Origin: Panicum virgatum
Lineage: Eukaryota; Streptophyta; Magnoliopsida; Poales; Poaceae
Direction: 5' to 3'
NCBI RefSeq assembly: GCF_016808335.1
Contig: NC_053150.1
Coordinates: 31,699,238-31,763,237 of the forward strand
Length of the DNA stretch: 64,000 nt
Positions within the stretch are counted from its first letter, which is position 1. Every line of letters starts with the position of its first letter. This document shows, in pieces, positions 46,245-58,005 of the stretch. The translations under genes and the position numbers were made by a program. Under the pieces are notes generated by a model. It was not told where the DNA came from. It saw only the letters and a program-made list of their open reading frames with translations, and ran no database searches.

Positions 46245-47129
46245 GAGAAAATTGGAGATTTGCCCTTTTCAGGAGTGGGCTTCGCCCATTTACCCTTAAA
46301 TAAAAAGGGTTCGCCCATTTCCCCTCCTCAAACGTGGTGGCTTCGCCCGTTTGCCCTTCGAAAGATTTGGACCCAAATTCAACTGGATTTTGAACCAAAC
46401 ATTTCATGACTTCTCATTTTGCCCCTGCCCTCATAATCTTATCCACATGTCATCTCTCGCTGTCATCTCTGTCGGTCATCTCTCGCTCCTCTTCTCCTCG
46501 CTAGGCACCGGCAGCACACCGCGGCGGCTCGCTGGCTGTCGACGCGCCAACCGGTCCTGGCTCGCCGACCCCCATGCGCCGCCCCAGCTCGCCGCCCCCC
46601 ACGCACCGCGGGCCCAGAGGCGCCGCCCCAGCTAGCCGGCCAGAGGCGCCGTCGGGCAGGCCGGGGACCCGAGCACGGGCGCCGCGGCAAACCTAGAGCA
46701 GGGCGGCGCGTCGGGGGCGTCGTGTGCCTGCCAGTATCGCCGGTAGCAGGGGGCGGCGCGTCGGGGGCCTGGTGCGCCGGCGGACAGGGCGTGGCTGGGG
46801 GGCTGGGGGCGGCGTGCTCCGGCGAGCCCGGGCCAGCGGCCGCCGCGTCGGTCTCGGTCGGTCAGAAAGACCGATACTAGAGGAACGAGAGATCTCACGA
46901 GAGAGAGACCAGACCGAACCGATAGAATGGATAAGATTATGAGGGCAGGGGCAAAATGGGAAGTCATGAAATATTTGGTTCAAAATCCAGTTGAATTTGG
47001 ATCCAAATCTTTTGAAGGCCAAACGGACGAAGCCACCATGTTTGAGGAGGACAAATAGGCGAAGCCTTTTTATTTAAGGGCAAATGGGCGAAGCCCACTT
47101 CTGAAGAGAGCAAATCTCCAATTTTCTTG
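46245..47129. mobile_element. Mutator-like element with ~200-bp TIRs and GC-rich interior
   Basis: The left TIR (46245-~46450), starting GAGAAAATTGGAGATTTGC, is inversely repeated at ~46925-47129. The repeat includes blocks such as TTCAACTGGATTTTGAACCA and CCTCATAATCTTATCCA. Candidate 9-bp TSDs differ at one base (CCAGCTGCC at 46236-46244, CCATCTGCC at 47130-47138). The ~470-bp GC-rich interior is open in several frames without a recognisable domain, as in Pack-MULEs. Confidence 0.7.
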
Positions 47130-47193
47130 CCATCTGCCTTCATCGCATCCCTCGTACCAAACACCAGTCCTCACTCAACCTAAAAAAGAAGAA

Positions 47194-48490
47194 GGAAAAA
47201 GTCCATTTTTGGCCATCGAACTATTGCCCGAATTTGGTTTTGGCCATCGAACTCCAAAACCGGGTATCTTTAACCACTTAACTCTGCAAACTTTTCATTT
47301 TTGACCATCGGGCTATTTTGGTGGCCGGTTTCGCTGACGTGGAGGACACGTGGCAGTGCGGCCCACATGTCAGTTTAATTTTTTTTCTCTCTCCTGTTTC
47401 TCTCTTTCTTCCCCGCTCTATCTCTCTCTTCCCCGCTCTCTCTCCTCGGCGGCCATGGCGGCTCCGGCCGCGGTGCCGTTCCCGGCGGAGCAAGGCTGCT
47501 GTCTGCTGCCACCGCCGCCCCCTGCTAGAGAAGCACTGGAGAGGAAGGAGGGAGCGGCGATGGGGGGCGCCGGGGCAGGGGAGGAGGGGGCCCTCTTCGA
47601 CCTTCCCGCGCGCCGCGCCGCACTGCCTCGCTGCAGCTCTGCGCTGCTGCCCCGCCGAGCCTCCGCCCCGCCACGCCGATCTCGACCTTCTCTGCTCGAG
47701 CAGAGCTCCCCCGCCACCCGCCGTGGCCGGCGCTGCCAGCTCACCGCCGATCCCTCTCCTCCGTCCATCCTCCTGCCGATGTTGCCCCTCTGCGCCACTG
47801 CTCGCTCCTCCACCGCCACGGAGAGCAGGGGAGGAGGGCCGGAATACGAGGAGGCCCATCGCCGGATGCCGCCGCCTCGACTCCACCGCGCCCCAGCCTC
47901 GACTCCGGGCCGTCCACGGGCGCCGAATGCCTGGCTAGGGAGACCGGAGGAGGCCCGCCGGTAGAGCTCCATTACTCGCGGGCCGCGGCGGTGCTCGCCT
48001 GCCCAAGGCCGCGGTGGCGCGGAGCTCCCCCGCCCGCGGGCCTCTGCTCCGCCGCGATGGCCCTGCGCCGGCCGAGCTCGAGCTCAAGGAGGCGGATCTC
48101 CAGGGGCGTCGGGGAGGAGGGCCGCGGCCGGCAGCCTCGTGGAGGAGGGCGAGCAGGCGGCGGCGGCGGCGCAGGGAGGCAGTGGCGGCCCCACCTTGGA
48201 GAGAGAGGTGGGGACGGGCAGGGAGGGCGGCGCCGCCAAGGAGAGAGAGCGAGGAAGAGAGAGAGCGGGGAAGAGAGAGAGAAACAGGAGAGAAAGAAAA
48301 AAATTAAGCTAACATGTGGGCCCATTGCCACGTGTCCTCTACGTCAGCGAAACCGGCCACCAAAACAGCCCGATGATAAAAAAAAAATGAACGGTTTGCA
48401 AAGTTGAGTGGTCAAGGATATCTGATTTTGGAGTTCGATGGCCAAAACTAAACTCGGGCAATAGTTGGATGGTCAAAATAGATTTTTTCC
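47194..48490. mobile_element. Second long-TIR (Pack-MULE-like) element with GC-rich cargo
   Basis: The left TIR (47194-~47455), starting GGAAAAAGTCCATTTTTGGC, is inversely repeated at ~48228-48490. Shared blocks include GGCCGGTTTCGCTGACGT, ACGTGGC and a CT/AG-rich tract. The TSD is obscured by A-rich flanks. The interior has long Pro/Ala/Arg-rich frames on both strands (for example 47350-47964 plus and 47278-47886 minus), with no recognisable domain; none is called as a gene. It ends about 200 bp upstream of the F-box gene. Confidence 0.7.
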
Positions 48491-48688
48491 AAAAAAAAAA
48501 AATCATCACTCAGCACACCTCCGTCGACCCTACCGTCGGCCGCCGTCGCCGGGCTCCAACCTCCCCATCGGGCGGGCGCTACAAGTTCGAGGTACAGAGA
48601 TTACTCCACGCTCTCCCCCAAATCTCTTGATTGGTAAACTTGATACGTAGGTGCTGAAATTTCGTTGTTGGTGCGGGAGCATCTGAAG

Positions 48689-49963
48689 ATGGCGGCGGCG
48701 GCGATGCCGTCGTCGTGGGAGGAGCTCCCAGGGGACCTCCTGGGCCTGGTTCTCCAGAATCTTCCGTCCCTCGCCGACCGCGTCCGCCTCCGCGCGGTCT
48801 GCCGCCCCTGGCGCGCCGGCGGCTCCGCCCGGCGGCACCTGCGGCTGCCGCCGCCGCTCCCGTGGCTCGCCCTCCGCGACGGCGGCCTGGTGGACCTCCA
48901 CGGCGCTCCAGTTCGCTGCGCGCCCATCGTCCGCGAGGGCGTCTTTGGCTACCTCGCGGTCGACAACCTGGCCTTCCTCATGCACGACGACGGCGCCTGC
49001 TCCCTGATGAATCCTCTCTCCGGCATGACGCTCCATCTCCCCAAGCTGGCCTCTGCCGTGGGCCGGGCGCTTGACGAGTCTGCATTCTATGATCAATCTC
49101 ACATACGAAGCACGTATGTGAAGGTGATACTGTCGGCATCGCCGCTCGATTCGGCACTGGATCCCCTCGTCGCCACCATAATTATGGAGGGAAACAGCAT
49201 TGCAATCTCTTCTTGCAAGAAACCTGACGCCATCAGCATCAGTATGCGTCGAAAGAGGACCCTGGTCTCTGCAAAGTTCAGCTTCAGCATGTCTCCGGAG
49301 CAGAGGTCAGAGAGGTTTCATGGCTCTCAAAGGATTTGTGATATTGCCTTCTTCCATGGGAAGCTATATGCCCTCACCAGGCATGAAGGGCTTCGAGTCA
49401 TTGAACTTGATGCTGGTCACCTCAGTGAGACGAAATCCTTACCGGGGTTTCTTCAGTGCATCCCTGATGACCCCGAGCAGCAGGAAGTATACAACTGCGA
49501 ATATAATCAAAGATACTTGGTCCTAAGGTACATTGCCGAATCAGATGGCAAGCTACTAATGGTGAGGCGGTGGATGAGCGTTCCACCGGATGCTCAAGTG
49601 GGTAACGAGGATAGAACAGTCCGGTTTGAGGTCTTCCAAGCGGACCTTGCACCTGCCCCTGGCCGGTGGATGAAGGTGGACAGCTTGGGTGGCCGTGCGA
49701 TCTTCCTAGATACAACGTGCTCCAAGTCAGTACTCGCTAGCAAAGATGCAGATGGTGTTCAAGCGGATTCCATCTACTTCATGCATAGGGTTTTCGACAG
49801 TTCGTCAAAAGAGTTCTTCGGTGTGCGTATGGATCCTCTTGCTGACTCCGGCGTGTACAACATGAGAGATGGGACAATCACGGCATTACTGCCGGAAGCC
49901 GTGATGTCAAAGCTGCAGAGCAAACCACAATTTCTGACTTGGTTCTTCCCTACTGATGCATAA
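48689..49963 (+). CDS. F-box and DUF295 domain protein
   Basis: A single-exon frame of 424 aa from MAAAAMPSSWEELP. An upstream in-frame ATG at 48665 would add 8 residues (MLVREHLK). The N-terminus carries an F-box (WEELPGDLLGLVLQNLPSLA, then RVRLRAVCRPWR), which recruits SCF ubiquitin ligases through Skp1. The middle and C-terminal parts have DUF295 features: ICDIAFFHGKLYALTRHEG, VRFEVFQADLAPAPGRWMKV, CIYF-like SIYFMHRVFD and the terminal GVYNMRDGTITALLPEA. The frame is uninterrupted and GC-rich at its 5' end, as in many grass genes. The F-box/DUF295 family is large and fast-evolving in grasses, and its targets are mostly unknown. Confidence 0.93.
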   Translation: MAAAAMPSSWEELPGDLLGLVLQNLPSLADRVRLRAVCRPWRAGGSARRHLRLPPPLPWLALRDGGLVDLHGAPVRCAPIVREGVFGYLAVDNLAFLMHDDGACSLMNPLSGMTLHLPKLASAVGRALDESAFYDQSHIRSTYVKVILSASPLDSALDPLVATIIMEGNSIAISSCKKPDAISISMRRKRTLVSAKFSFSMSPEQRSERFHGSQRICDIAFFHGKLYALTRHEGLRVIELDAGHLSETKSLPGFLQCIPDDPEQQEVYNCEYNQRYLVLRYIAESDGKLLMVRRWMSVPPDAQVGNEDRTVRFEVFQADLAPAPGRWMKVDSLGGRAIFLDTTCSKSVLASKDADGVQADSIYFMHRVFDSSSKEFFGVRMDPLADSGVYNMRDGTITALLPEAVMSKLQSKPQFLTWFFPTDA

Positions 49964-50225
49964 TAACTTTTACTCCCATAGTAAAAGGTTGTTGGTTATG
50001 CGTATCTGCTTTCTTATTATTGCTAGTCATCAATTTATAAGTGATCAGTAGAACCAAGCTCTGCAAAAAGTAGAATAACTCTTTGCTTGTTGACTCTTCA
50101 TTTGCAAGCTTTTAGAAATTGGTTGCCTTTTGAATTCAGTAGGTTTTAAGATATGACTAGTGCGGTTTAGCTTTGTTTGATTCTGTGCTTGTTCAATTGT
50201 CAGGCTAGTGCGAAGGAGTCTTTTT

Positions 50226-50256
<31 letters not shown>

Positions 50257-50918
50257 GGATCCTCTTCCAGGAAACAACTTAGATCGAATGATTATTTTTG
50301 TCAGTTAGATCAATTACTTTGCAAAATGATGACTGTAGTCATTCGATCTTAAATTATTTGGAAATCACCCAGAAATATCGACAACATAAAAAAACCAAGC
50401 ACAAACAACCAGCAACTGCTAATAGCTACAACATTCTTATAGAAAAAATAGCTACAATGTTTATTCCATATTCTGATACATCATCAGCTAAAAGAAGTAC
50501 ACAATATGTCAGCACCGTTTTGTAGAACAATACTAGTACTTCGGATACCCATATTTCAAACTATCCTAAGAAACACGAAGATTTCCAAATTTTAACACAG
50601 TGCAGTATATATAGCCTGTTCTGATAACAAATGGGCCTCTATATGAGATTTAGGCAATGATAAAAATCTCATCATAGCAGAACCATGAAGCTTAATAGCA
50701 CTGGTAAAATATTGAAAGTGTCAGAAAGGTCGTACATAGTGACTCTGATATACAGACATACAGTGCTTGAGAGTGCAAATGCAACTGTGAGCTCAAGCCA
50801 GAATTCCTTCTACAAGAACAATGCTATCTCTTGACTTCCCTAGAGTAATATGACCTTTAGAAACAGTGCCTATTGCAGACTGACGAACAAAACTTGATAT
50901 CTCTAGGGGCCATATACC
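49964..50918. other. F-box gene 3' flank and intergenic sequence
   Basis: It holds a (TG)n plus poly-G run at 50226-50258. No gene is supported; the ORF at 50298-50525 has no features. Confidence 0.5.
50226..50258. repeat. (TG)n-(G)n simple repeat
   Basis: About 15 bp of TG dinucleotides run directly into 18 G residues. The exact length may be affected by sequencing or assembly. Confidence 0.95.
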
Positions 50919-51258
50919 TCAGACAACCTTTGGAGATGAAACCAGCCTTTGGTTCTCCTCATCCAACTTGGCCGTGTCATCTTCTCCACCTTGCTTAGCT
51001 GCCACCTCTCGTAGTGCTGGAGAATTCCCTTTTGTTGTAACTGACTGCTGATAGAGCACTCCACCAGCAAGAGTGAAGAGCAAGAGTGAAGAAATGCGCT
51101 TGCATGCTTGTCCCCGATCATCACATTCATCGCAACCGTGTCAGGTACTGCAGGGCGGTCAGGAGGCCAGGGTAGCTGAACTTGGTGATGGCCAGCAAGC
51201 TGGAGCACAGCGCGTAGCCAATGACCAGGCTGCTCGTTGCATATGCTTGCTTCGCCAT
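50919..51258 (-). pseudogene. GDP-fucose transporter (GFT1/GONST4-like) with internal deletion
   Basis: The minus strand starts MAKQAYATSSLVIGYALCSS and LLAITKFSYPGLLTALQYLT, matching the first membrane helices of the Golgi GDP-fucose transporter GFT1/GONST4 group. About five residues of the usual INK-A segment are missing. After a few codons the sequence jumps, in other frames, to the protein's far end: NVMIGDKHAS, then LLFTLAGGVLYQQSVTTKGN and a hydrophilic tail ending at 50919. Most of the ten-helix transporter is deleted, and at least two frame changes occur. It is a deletion-derived pseudogene or captured fragment. Confidence 0.75.
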
Positions 51259-52606
51259 GGATCGGGATTTGTTGACCTGAAAATTCACGGGGAAAATCAG
51301 AAGTGGAATACCAGGAAGTATCAGAAGGTGATTACTGAAGCAAGATTCATCCAGGAACTATATGGCATCAACCAGTCTGCTCCTGGATACCCGGACTAAT
51401 GAGATACCAGACTATCTAGAGCCATGAACCATCATTGCGAGTAAGCTTACATCTATTGATGCACTACAGTGATGAACGGACGAAGAGAATTGCGAAATTA
51501 ATTTGCTGCTACATGAACATTAATAACAACAGTCCTGACGAGATAGACAGGGCAACTCGAAGGGCAAGAAGCAGATTTGGGTAGCACAGGTGAAACGCCC
51601 CAATTTGGACAAGCAACCAAAACGGGGCTCCCATGGTGGGCGGATGCAAACAGATCGTCATCCCGCGGCTATTCCTGATTTCGCCAGACGCGTAATGGGG
51701 GACCCTGTCAGCACGGAATCTCGCCGGAACGTTTGGCTGCTCAGCCACGCGTGGTAAAAGAACACGGCAGGGAGGTTGAGGCGACAGAACGGAGTGGAGG
51801 GTTTACCGACGGACCTGACGGAGCGGGTGGAGTGGAGGGATCCCCGCCGGCTTGGAGTGGCCATGCGGATCCGCTGTGCCTGAAGGAGGACGCCGGTGGG
51901 CTAGTGCGTTGACCTGCCCGGCGGCTCAGCTCATTTTCCAACGGCCTTCAAATTTCAATGTTCTCAAAGCTCGAAGTCGGATGGAGGTGGTGCATTGGAA
52001 ACGCGCCACTCCAGATTTCACAATTTGAGCTGTGCATGTTTATATAATCCATTCTAGCTTCGTTGTAAGTCAAATATTGCTATCTTTGAATCAATTCATA
52101 TACTATACATAGGTTTCGAAATTGACGGTTAAAGACAAAAAAAGGTCTATTTAGGACAAAACTAGAATGCTAATTATTATGAGGCTGAGGGAGTGACATT
52201 TTCATTTTTCCTATGGAAAATCGAAAAATTCGATTACAGTCACCTCTTTGAAAGGTTGCATCATCTTCCTTTCCATGGCAACGCTCAACATAATCACGTG
52301 GCTCAAACGGCGACAATGTATCAGCATCATGTCAAAATATTTGAAATCTTAGTCGCCTTGTCATCTCATCATAATGAACAATGGTTCCTCGAACAAAAGT
52401 GAATTTTGAACACCTGGCAAAATTTCAGGGCGTAAGAGCTGCAGTCCCCTCCCCTCCATGGGACTTGTCCAAAAGTATGATCTTGGGACTTGGCACTTGG
52501 CAGACATCATCTACTTGACAGGAAGCTGAAAGTTGACATCCTTGCCATGAGTTTGCAGTGGTCAAGCATCTGAAATCGGATGCACAAACACTTCCATCCC
52601 ATCCAT
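51259..52606. other. Intergenic stretch
   Basis: Upstream flank of the transporter pseudogene and 3' flank of the NSUN6-like gene. Short ORFs near 51509-51941 (minus) lack domains. Confidence 0.45.
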
Positions 52607-55600
52607 TTAGACCTCTTTCTCTCCAACATTAAATTTTGCTATGAAGAAACCAATCGTATCCACTGGTGAGGATGGGTCGAACCTCTGAACGAGTTCAGCT
52701 TCATGCTCTGTCAACCATTCCCTGTACAGGCATATTTTTATTTTCAGAGTTAGAAGAGCAAATTTTAGTCAGCTGCGTATGAAGTTAAAATTTCGATTGT
52801 ATTCATTACAGAAGAGATATCTGCCCAGCTTGACGAAATGAAAAGTACTCAAGGATGCACCCTGAGAACAATCTAGACCAGCAGCAAGTACATGAACTAT
52901 CCTAGTCCAGTTTTTAGGGGCAGTTCCCAATATTTGACATCATAATGAAGGGGCAGTTCCCAATATTTAACATCATAATGAAATGGGATTGTGACTATAG
53001 TTGTCCATGCAGCCCGCAGCCCGCAGCCCGTTGGCCCATCCAAAGCACGGCAAATTTAGCCCGACCCAAGCACGGTCCGGCCTAGCCCGCTCCCCGCCAT
53101 GCCCGAGCTGGCCCGGCCCGTCAACCATGCCCGAGCTTGGCCCACCAACCCAGCCCGTGGGCTGGCACAGCCTGGCACGGAGTTAGCAGGCCGGCACGAT
53201 AGCCATCCAGCCGGCCGGCCCACAGGCTACCTCACCCCCGCACATCACAGCCCACAAGTTGCAGCACACAGGCCACCTCACCCGGTCACCTCCACACGCC
53301 GCAACCCACAGACCGCAGGCGCAAGTTTCCTCTCCATCACCCTCCCTACCCTCACCCGCCTCCTCCGCTCTCCAACACCACCGCCCCGCCTCCCTTCCCT
53401 GACAGCCAATGCTGCCCCCTCCGCTCCCTCAACCCGCCGTCGACGCCGCCCCCTTGCCCCGCAACCCTAGCCGGCTAGCCCCCAGATCCAGCGCCGCCAG
53501 ACTGGGAGCTCCCCTCCGCGCCGCCGCAACACCTCCCTACCTCGACGCCGCCGCACTTCCTCTCCTCGCCCCCTCCTGCCCTCCTCTGCGCCTCTCCGCC
53601 GCCCTCCGCGCCATGGCTCCAACAGCATCGCCGCGCCTCCTCCCGCGGCCGAGTGCCGCCCCCATCGTGGGCCACGGGGGGCCTGAGCCCGACAAGCAGC
53701 CAGGCTCCACGGGCTGGCCTAGCACGAAACATGCCCGTGGGATATCAGGCCGGGCTAGGCACGGCCCGAGAAAAGGCGAGCTAGGGCGGGCTCGTGCCAG
53801 GTCCGGGCCGGGCGGCCCGGACACCCATCTATAATTGTGACTATGAATTCCCAACAAATTAAACAACGATCTTACTCAGTATATGTCTTGTTGAATAGCT
53901 CACACGAACCAACAATACCTGGCCCTCCAACTTTTGGGAGCTGAAAAAAAAAGAATGAAAGTGATGTGGGAATATTCTAGTAGTTTGGAACAAATTGCAA
54001 AAAAAAAAAGCTTTTAAACAAGAATGTGAAGACTGTACAGGAGATCTACAAAATGATAAGATTTTATTCTAAAGTGGCATGCTATCGGTTTAAAACTATC
54101 GAATCAAGTTCCTCAGAAACTCAGCCTCATTGCACAATTTAAAAAAAAGTTTAAGCAATTATATATCACATAGTTTTGTAATCTATGACCAGCTTCTCGC
54201 AAGTTATACTGGCTAGTGTGGTATCTCTGGGGGGGTCACTGAAACAACCCATCCCAGCCCACATTTGAAGCCTGGTAACCTACTTGGCTATGCCCTATGC
54301 CTGCGGGTGTCTTCCCCTGAGCTCTAGGGTTTTCCCTTTCTTTTCTTCAATGGAGTATAGCTTTATTAATTTTTCCTTGCTTACTTTGCAATCTACTTTC
54401 CAGTACCTGAGTCATGATGTAGTTAATGACAACAGTGATGAAAAGTTTGAACAATGGACAAATTAATCCACTGCTCCATTGCCCAGCCCATCTTGCAAAT
54501 AATGGAACTTACCTGTGATACCAGTGACAGAAACTTGTAGGTGTCTAATGCATATCTCACCAAGGCCTCATTCTCTCCTGGATTTATAGTACACCTGCAA
54601 AGAAGAAGAAAAAAAAGACAAGTACCAATAAACAGACTATTCACTGAGCTCTCGTGTTTCTCCTTTGAATTGCGGGCCACATATACCACAGTACCAGTAT
54701 GTATTGTATGGCATGCAGATAGCAGATGGTTAACCATGTAAATTAGCTGTTTGTGCACAAACAAGGATTAATACTCAGTTCTTCGATCGAATGGCAATCA
54801 AGAATAGTCTAATATGTATCAACATGGAAGAACTAGTTGGTTGCTTCACTACATGGGTAACGGCAAAAGGTAAATTTATGACTAGAGTTATGTCTGGTAT
54901 TCATGCAGCAATTACATGAACTTCGGGTGATAAATCACTACCTGCACTGGAGTATCATGTGCCTGTTCTTCATGTTCAATTTTTGGACAAGCAAATAATG
55001 TTGATCTTAGGAGCATTGGTTGCCCAGCTACCAGCTAAAATAACTAATTGTACAAGTTCTCTTTGAAGTATAGAAGTTGAACAGAAACTCACGTTGAATA
55101 AACAATCACCCCACCTGGGCGAACTAGCTTGACAGCTTGATCAAACATTCTCCTCTGATACTTTGCATGAGTTTTCAGTGACTCTAGAGTTTCCTGTCAG
55201 AGTGCAATGCATATATGAATAAAAGAAACTTCCATGTCATAGTACAAGCAAAAATTCTAAGGTGTCAAGGTGCATGCAGATGCACATCAAGCTATTAACT
55301 GGAACAGATGACATCAAGCTCAATTTACTTGCCCAAAAAAAATGATATTCAGGAGTTTCATAAATCCAGGTGGCAGTAGATAGACAACGGATTAAATAAT
55401 ATTCAGAAGAGTATCATCAGAGAATATTAATTTTAATACTATTTAGAGGCTACAGCAATAGTGCACATCATGTACAGCTACAGGAGTTGATTGCTTTGCA
55501 AGTGGGCAAAATAGTGGCACTGTCCACTCTCTAATCACCATGTTTTTCTCAACATTCTAAATCCATAACACAAAAAACTGACCATGAACAATGAACCCAA

Positions 55601-56904
55601 TATTTTAATTTATGAAGAATAGAAATCCAACTTTTTACTCCCATTATATCCAGTAAACACTAATTAAACATAGCATCCCTACAATGTTCCCCCTTGTGAT
55701 TTGATTGTTCCTGAGACTATATGTACCATGTACTTTAACTATGGATACCGTAATTATTGAAAAATCCCATGGAGCTTCAGAGCTTGATAAGATCTCAAGC
55801 ATGTAAGTTTCTTGCAAATATAAAATATAGTTGGTGTAGGACCAGGAGTTATTGTTTTTTTTCTGACTTTTCTGTGCTTGTTATTTATATAGGATGAACG
55901 TACAAAGCGAGAAAATGCAGAAGTGAAATTTGAAGGACCTGATGCACTGAGTCACTAAATTAGGTGAAACTTACCTCACCAGCAAAGAGTCGAGGTCTCA
56001 AGCCAAGTGCAGAGCATGGAGCATCAAGGAGGACACGATCAAAGCTGTTAGGGAAAAAGCCCTTTGACTTTTCAACCCTACCACCAGAGCAATTATTTCT
56101 TCCTGGTCCATTCTTCATCCGCCTTAAATTCTTCCTTAGTTCAGCCTTGCTAACATATCTTCTGGATTCTGGGTTTTTGTCATCTACTGAAAATAGTTGT
56201 TCTGTTTCGGTATCAGGAAAACACTTCATCTAGAGTGGTCTAGTCTACAGGTTGTGTAATGATCAGACTTTTTACTCCCTCTCATTCCAAATAGAAGTTT
56301 TTTAGGACATAGAAATTGCTTGAAATCCTTTTAGTAGCATTTTTTATTATATTATTTTAAGTCTAATGACTTGCATACTATTGAAATAGCCTTCATCCTG
56401 AATATTTTTAACAACAAAAATATGTTGTGATTTCTGAATCTATGCATCCTTTTATATACTGATACTAAAAAAAAGTTTTAATAGCACAAATCCTAAAACG
56501 ATGTATATTTGCAGTTTCTGTTCAAGAATGCCACACTTTAAACAAGATCAGATCTCCAACACTTGCAAACTGAGCAAAGTCTCCCATAAGGACTCAGAAT
56601 CATAATGCATGATTTGGCATAATGATGAAAATCATACAAAGAATGGGTGCAAATTTGCATGCTCCTTACCAGACTGCACCACTGTTGTTGAGCTCTCTTC
56701 ATTTACATTAGTAGCTCTGACATCAACTGTAACATGGCAAGGGCCAGAGTCCTCTGCCAGTGTCTTAATTGCTTCACAGTGACTATCACCCATGCCAACA
56801 TTTGTTGCCTCATCAGTCTTCCGTACAGATTTGAGGGCATCAAGTTTATAAGCTTTAATACAACTCAAGTCCATCTCTGAAGCCAACTTCAGAATATCCA
56901 TCAC
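52607..56904 (-). CDS. NSUN6-like RNA (cytosine-5) methyltransferase, 3' six exons
   Basis: NOL1/NOP2/Sun family SAM-dependent m5C methyltransferase, closest to the NSUN6/NOP2C type (tRNA C72 in animals). Exons on the minus strand: 56904-56638, 56229-55975, 55193-55093, 54594-54513, 53940-53876 and 52721-52607, all GT-AG and phase-consistent, ending in TAA at 52607-52609. They carry the motif after the SAM-binding loop (VMDILKLASEMDLSCIKAYK), motif IV (FDRVLLDAPCSALGLRPRL), motif VI with the catalytic Cys (VIVYSTCTINPGENEALVRY), LPKVGGPGIVGSCELF, and the C-terminal EEWLTEHEAELVQRFDP and VDTIGFFIAKFNV. The 5' exons are not in the window: a gypsy element (56965 onward) lies in the next upstream intron. 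No lesion is seen in the visible part. Confidence 0.9.
52999..53833. mobile_element. GC-rich insertion with 11-bp flanking repeats in an NSUN6-like intron
   Basis: A perfect 11-bp direct repeat, ATTGTGACTAT (52988-52998 and 53834-53844), flanks 835 bp of very GC-rich sequence. Both ends are rich in GCCCG/CGGGC motifs that are roughly inverted (GTCCATGCAGCCCGCAGCCC left; complement of GGGCGGCCCGGACACCCAT right). An 8-11-bp TSD fits Mutator or hAT insertions. The internal Pro/Ala/Arg-rich ORFs have no domain. It lies in the last intron (52722-53875). Confidence 0.75.
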
Positions 56905-56964
56905 CTGGTATCTACTTTCATGTTAGAGAGGTACAATTACAAATTCCTATACTTAAACATGTAG

Positions 56965-58005
56965 TGTCGTGGTGTGGTAACCACAGCCGGGTGGCGGAAT
57001 GCACCCGCCTAAGCACAGAGGGTGAGTACTCGGGGGTTAGATAGGACTAGTTCGATCTCCTGGAAGAACACGATGAACACAGCCGGTTTAGAGTGGTTCG
57101 GGCCGCCGGAGCGTAATACCCTACGTCCACTATGTGTTGTATTGCTTGAGTCTGAGAGAACTTGAGAGAGCCCCCCTCCCGTGTGCGGCGAGCGCCTCCC
57201 TTTTATATTTCAAGGGAGGCGCGTACACGGCCGTTGGGTCCCCGACAAATGGGCTCAACGATGCAATATAAAATAATGTATTGTTCATACATTATGGCGC
57301 TGCAGGCGAAGGAGATCTCATCCTCGGATTTCCCTGGTTTGTCCGCGGGAATCTTCCGACCGGCGTGCTTTGCCCTGTCTTGTCGAAACGACGCCAGGGT
57401 GTAAGTGTGGCGTTGCCTGCAGCGTAGCTGAACGGCCGTGTAGCTTGCGGCGTAGGCGACATGATGGAAAAGCGCAGTGCCGTCGTATCCATTTAATGCG
57501 GCAGACGGGCTCTGCGCGGATGCGGCGCTGGCGGCTGCACTGTGTACCTCGGTAATACGCGGTCTACAGTGAGGACTGACAAAGGCTGCCCGCGAACCGC
57601 GGCGGCAGAGCACGCCTCAACCACCCGCATTGAATGCAGTGGGTGGGCGAGTCTTCCAGCGGAAGACCCGCGCCCGCGCCTGCAGGACACGTGGCGGCTC
57701 CGGACCCCCTGGCGGTATGTTGGTTCTATGCGCGCGGGAGGTCCGGACGGGCGCGAGGAGGTCCCAGACCCCTATGGGGGTCCGAGCCCTCGGTTGTTGG
57801 TTCGGAGCCTCCACTCCTCAGGGACACGTGGCGTCACCGGACCTGTCCCAGAGCATGGAGCGGGTCCGGGGCCGTTGGCCTGGTGAGTTAGGAGCCTGAC
57901 CCGTGGGGCCCGGCTGCTCCGCCCCTTATGGCGTAGTTACAGATGACCACGCGAGTTCTGCCTTGCTGCAGTAAGAGTGGGTATCCCTACTGCAGGGTAC
58001 CGACA
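56965..58005 (-). repeat. 3' LTR of gypsy copy C (element orientation)
   Basis: The right boundary is clear: ...GGTACCGACA at 58005, followed by the polypurine-like tract. The left boundary was chosen at TGTCGTGG (56965), because its complement ends CACGACA and pairs with the TGTCG start. TGTAG at 56960 is an alternative. Short ORFs inside are spurious. Confidence 0.75.

Noticed and set aside
47278..48331. Long minus-strand and plus-strand ORFs in the second long-TIR element as genes
   Set aside because: Open frames occur on both strands because of GC-rich composition. No domain, intron or start context favours any of them.
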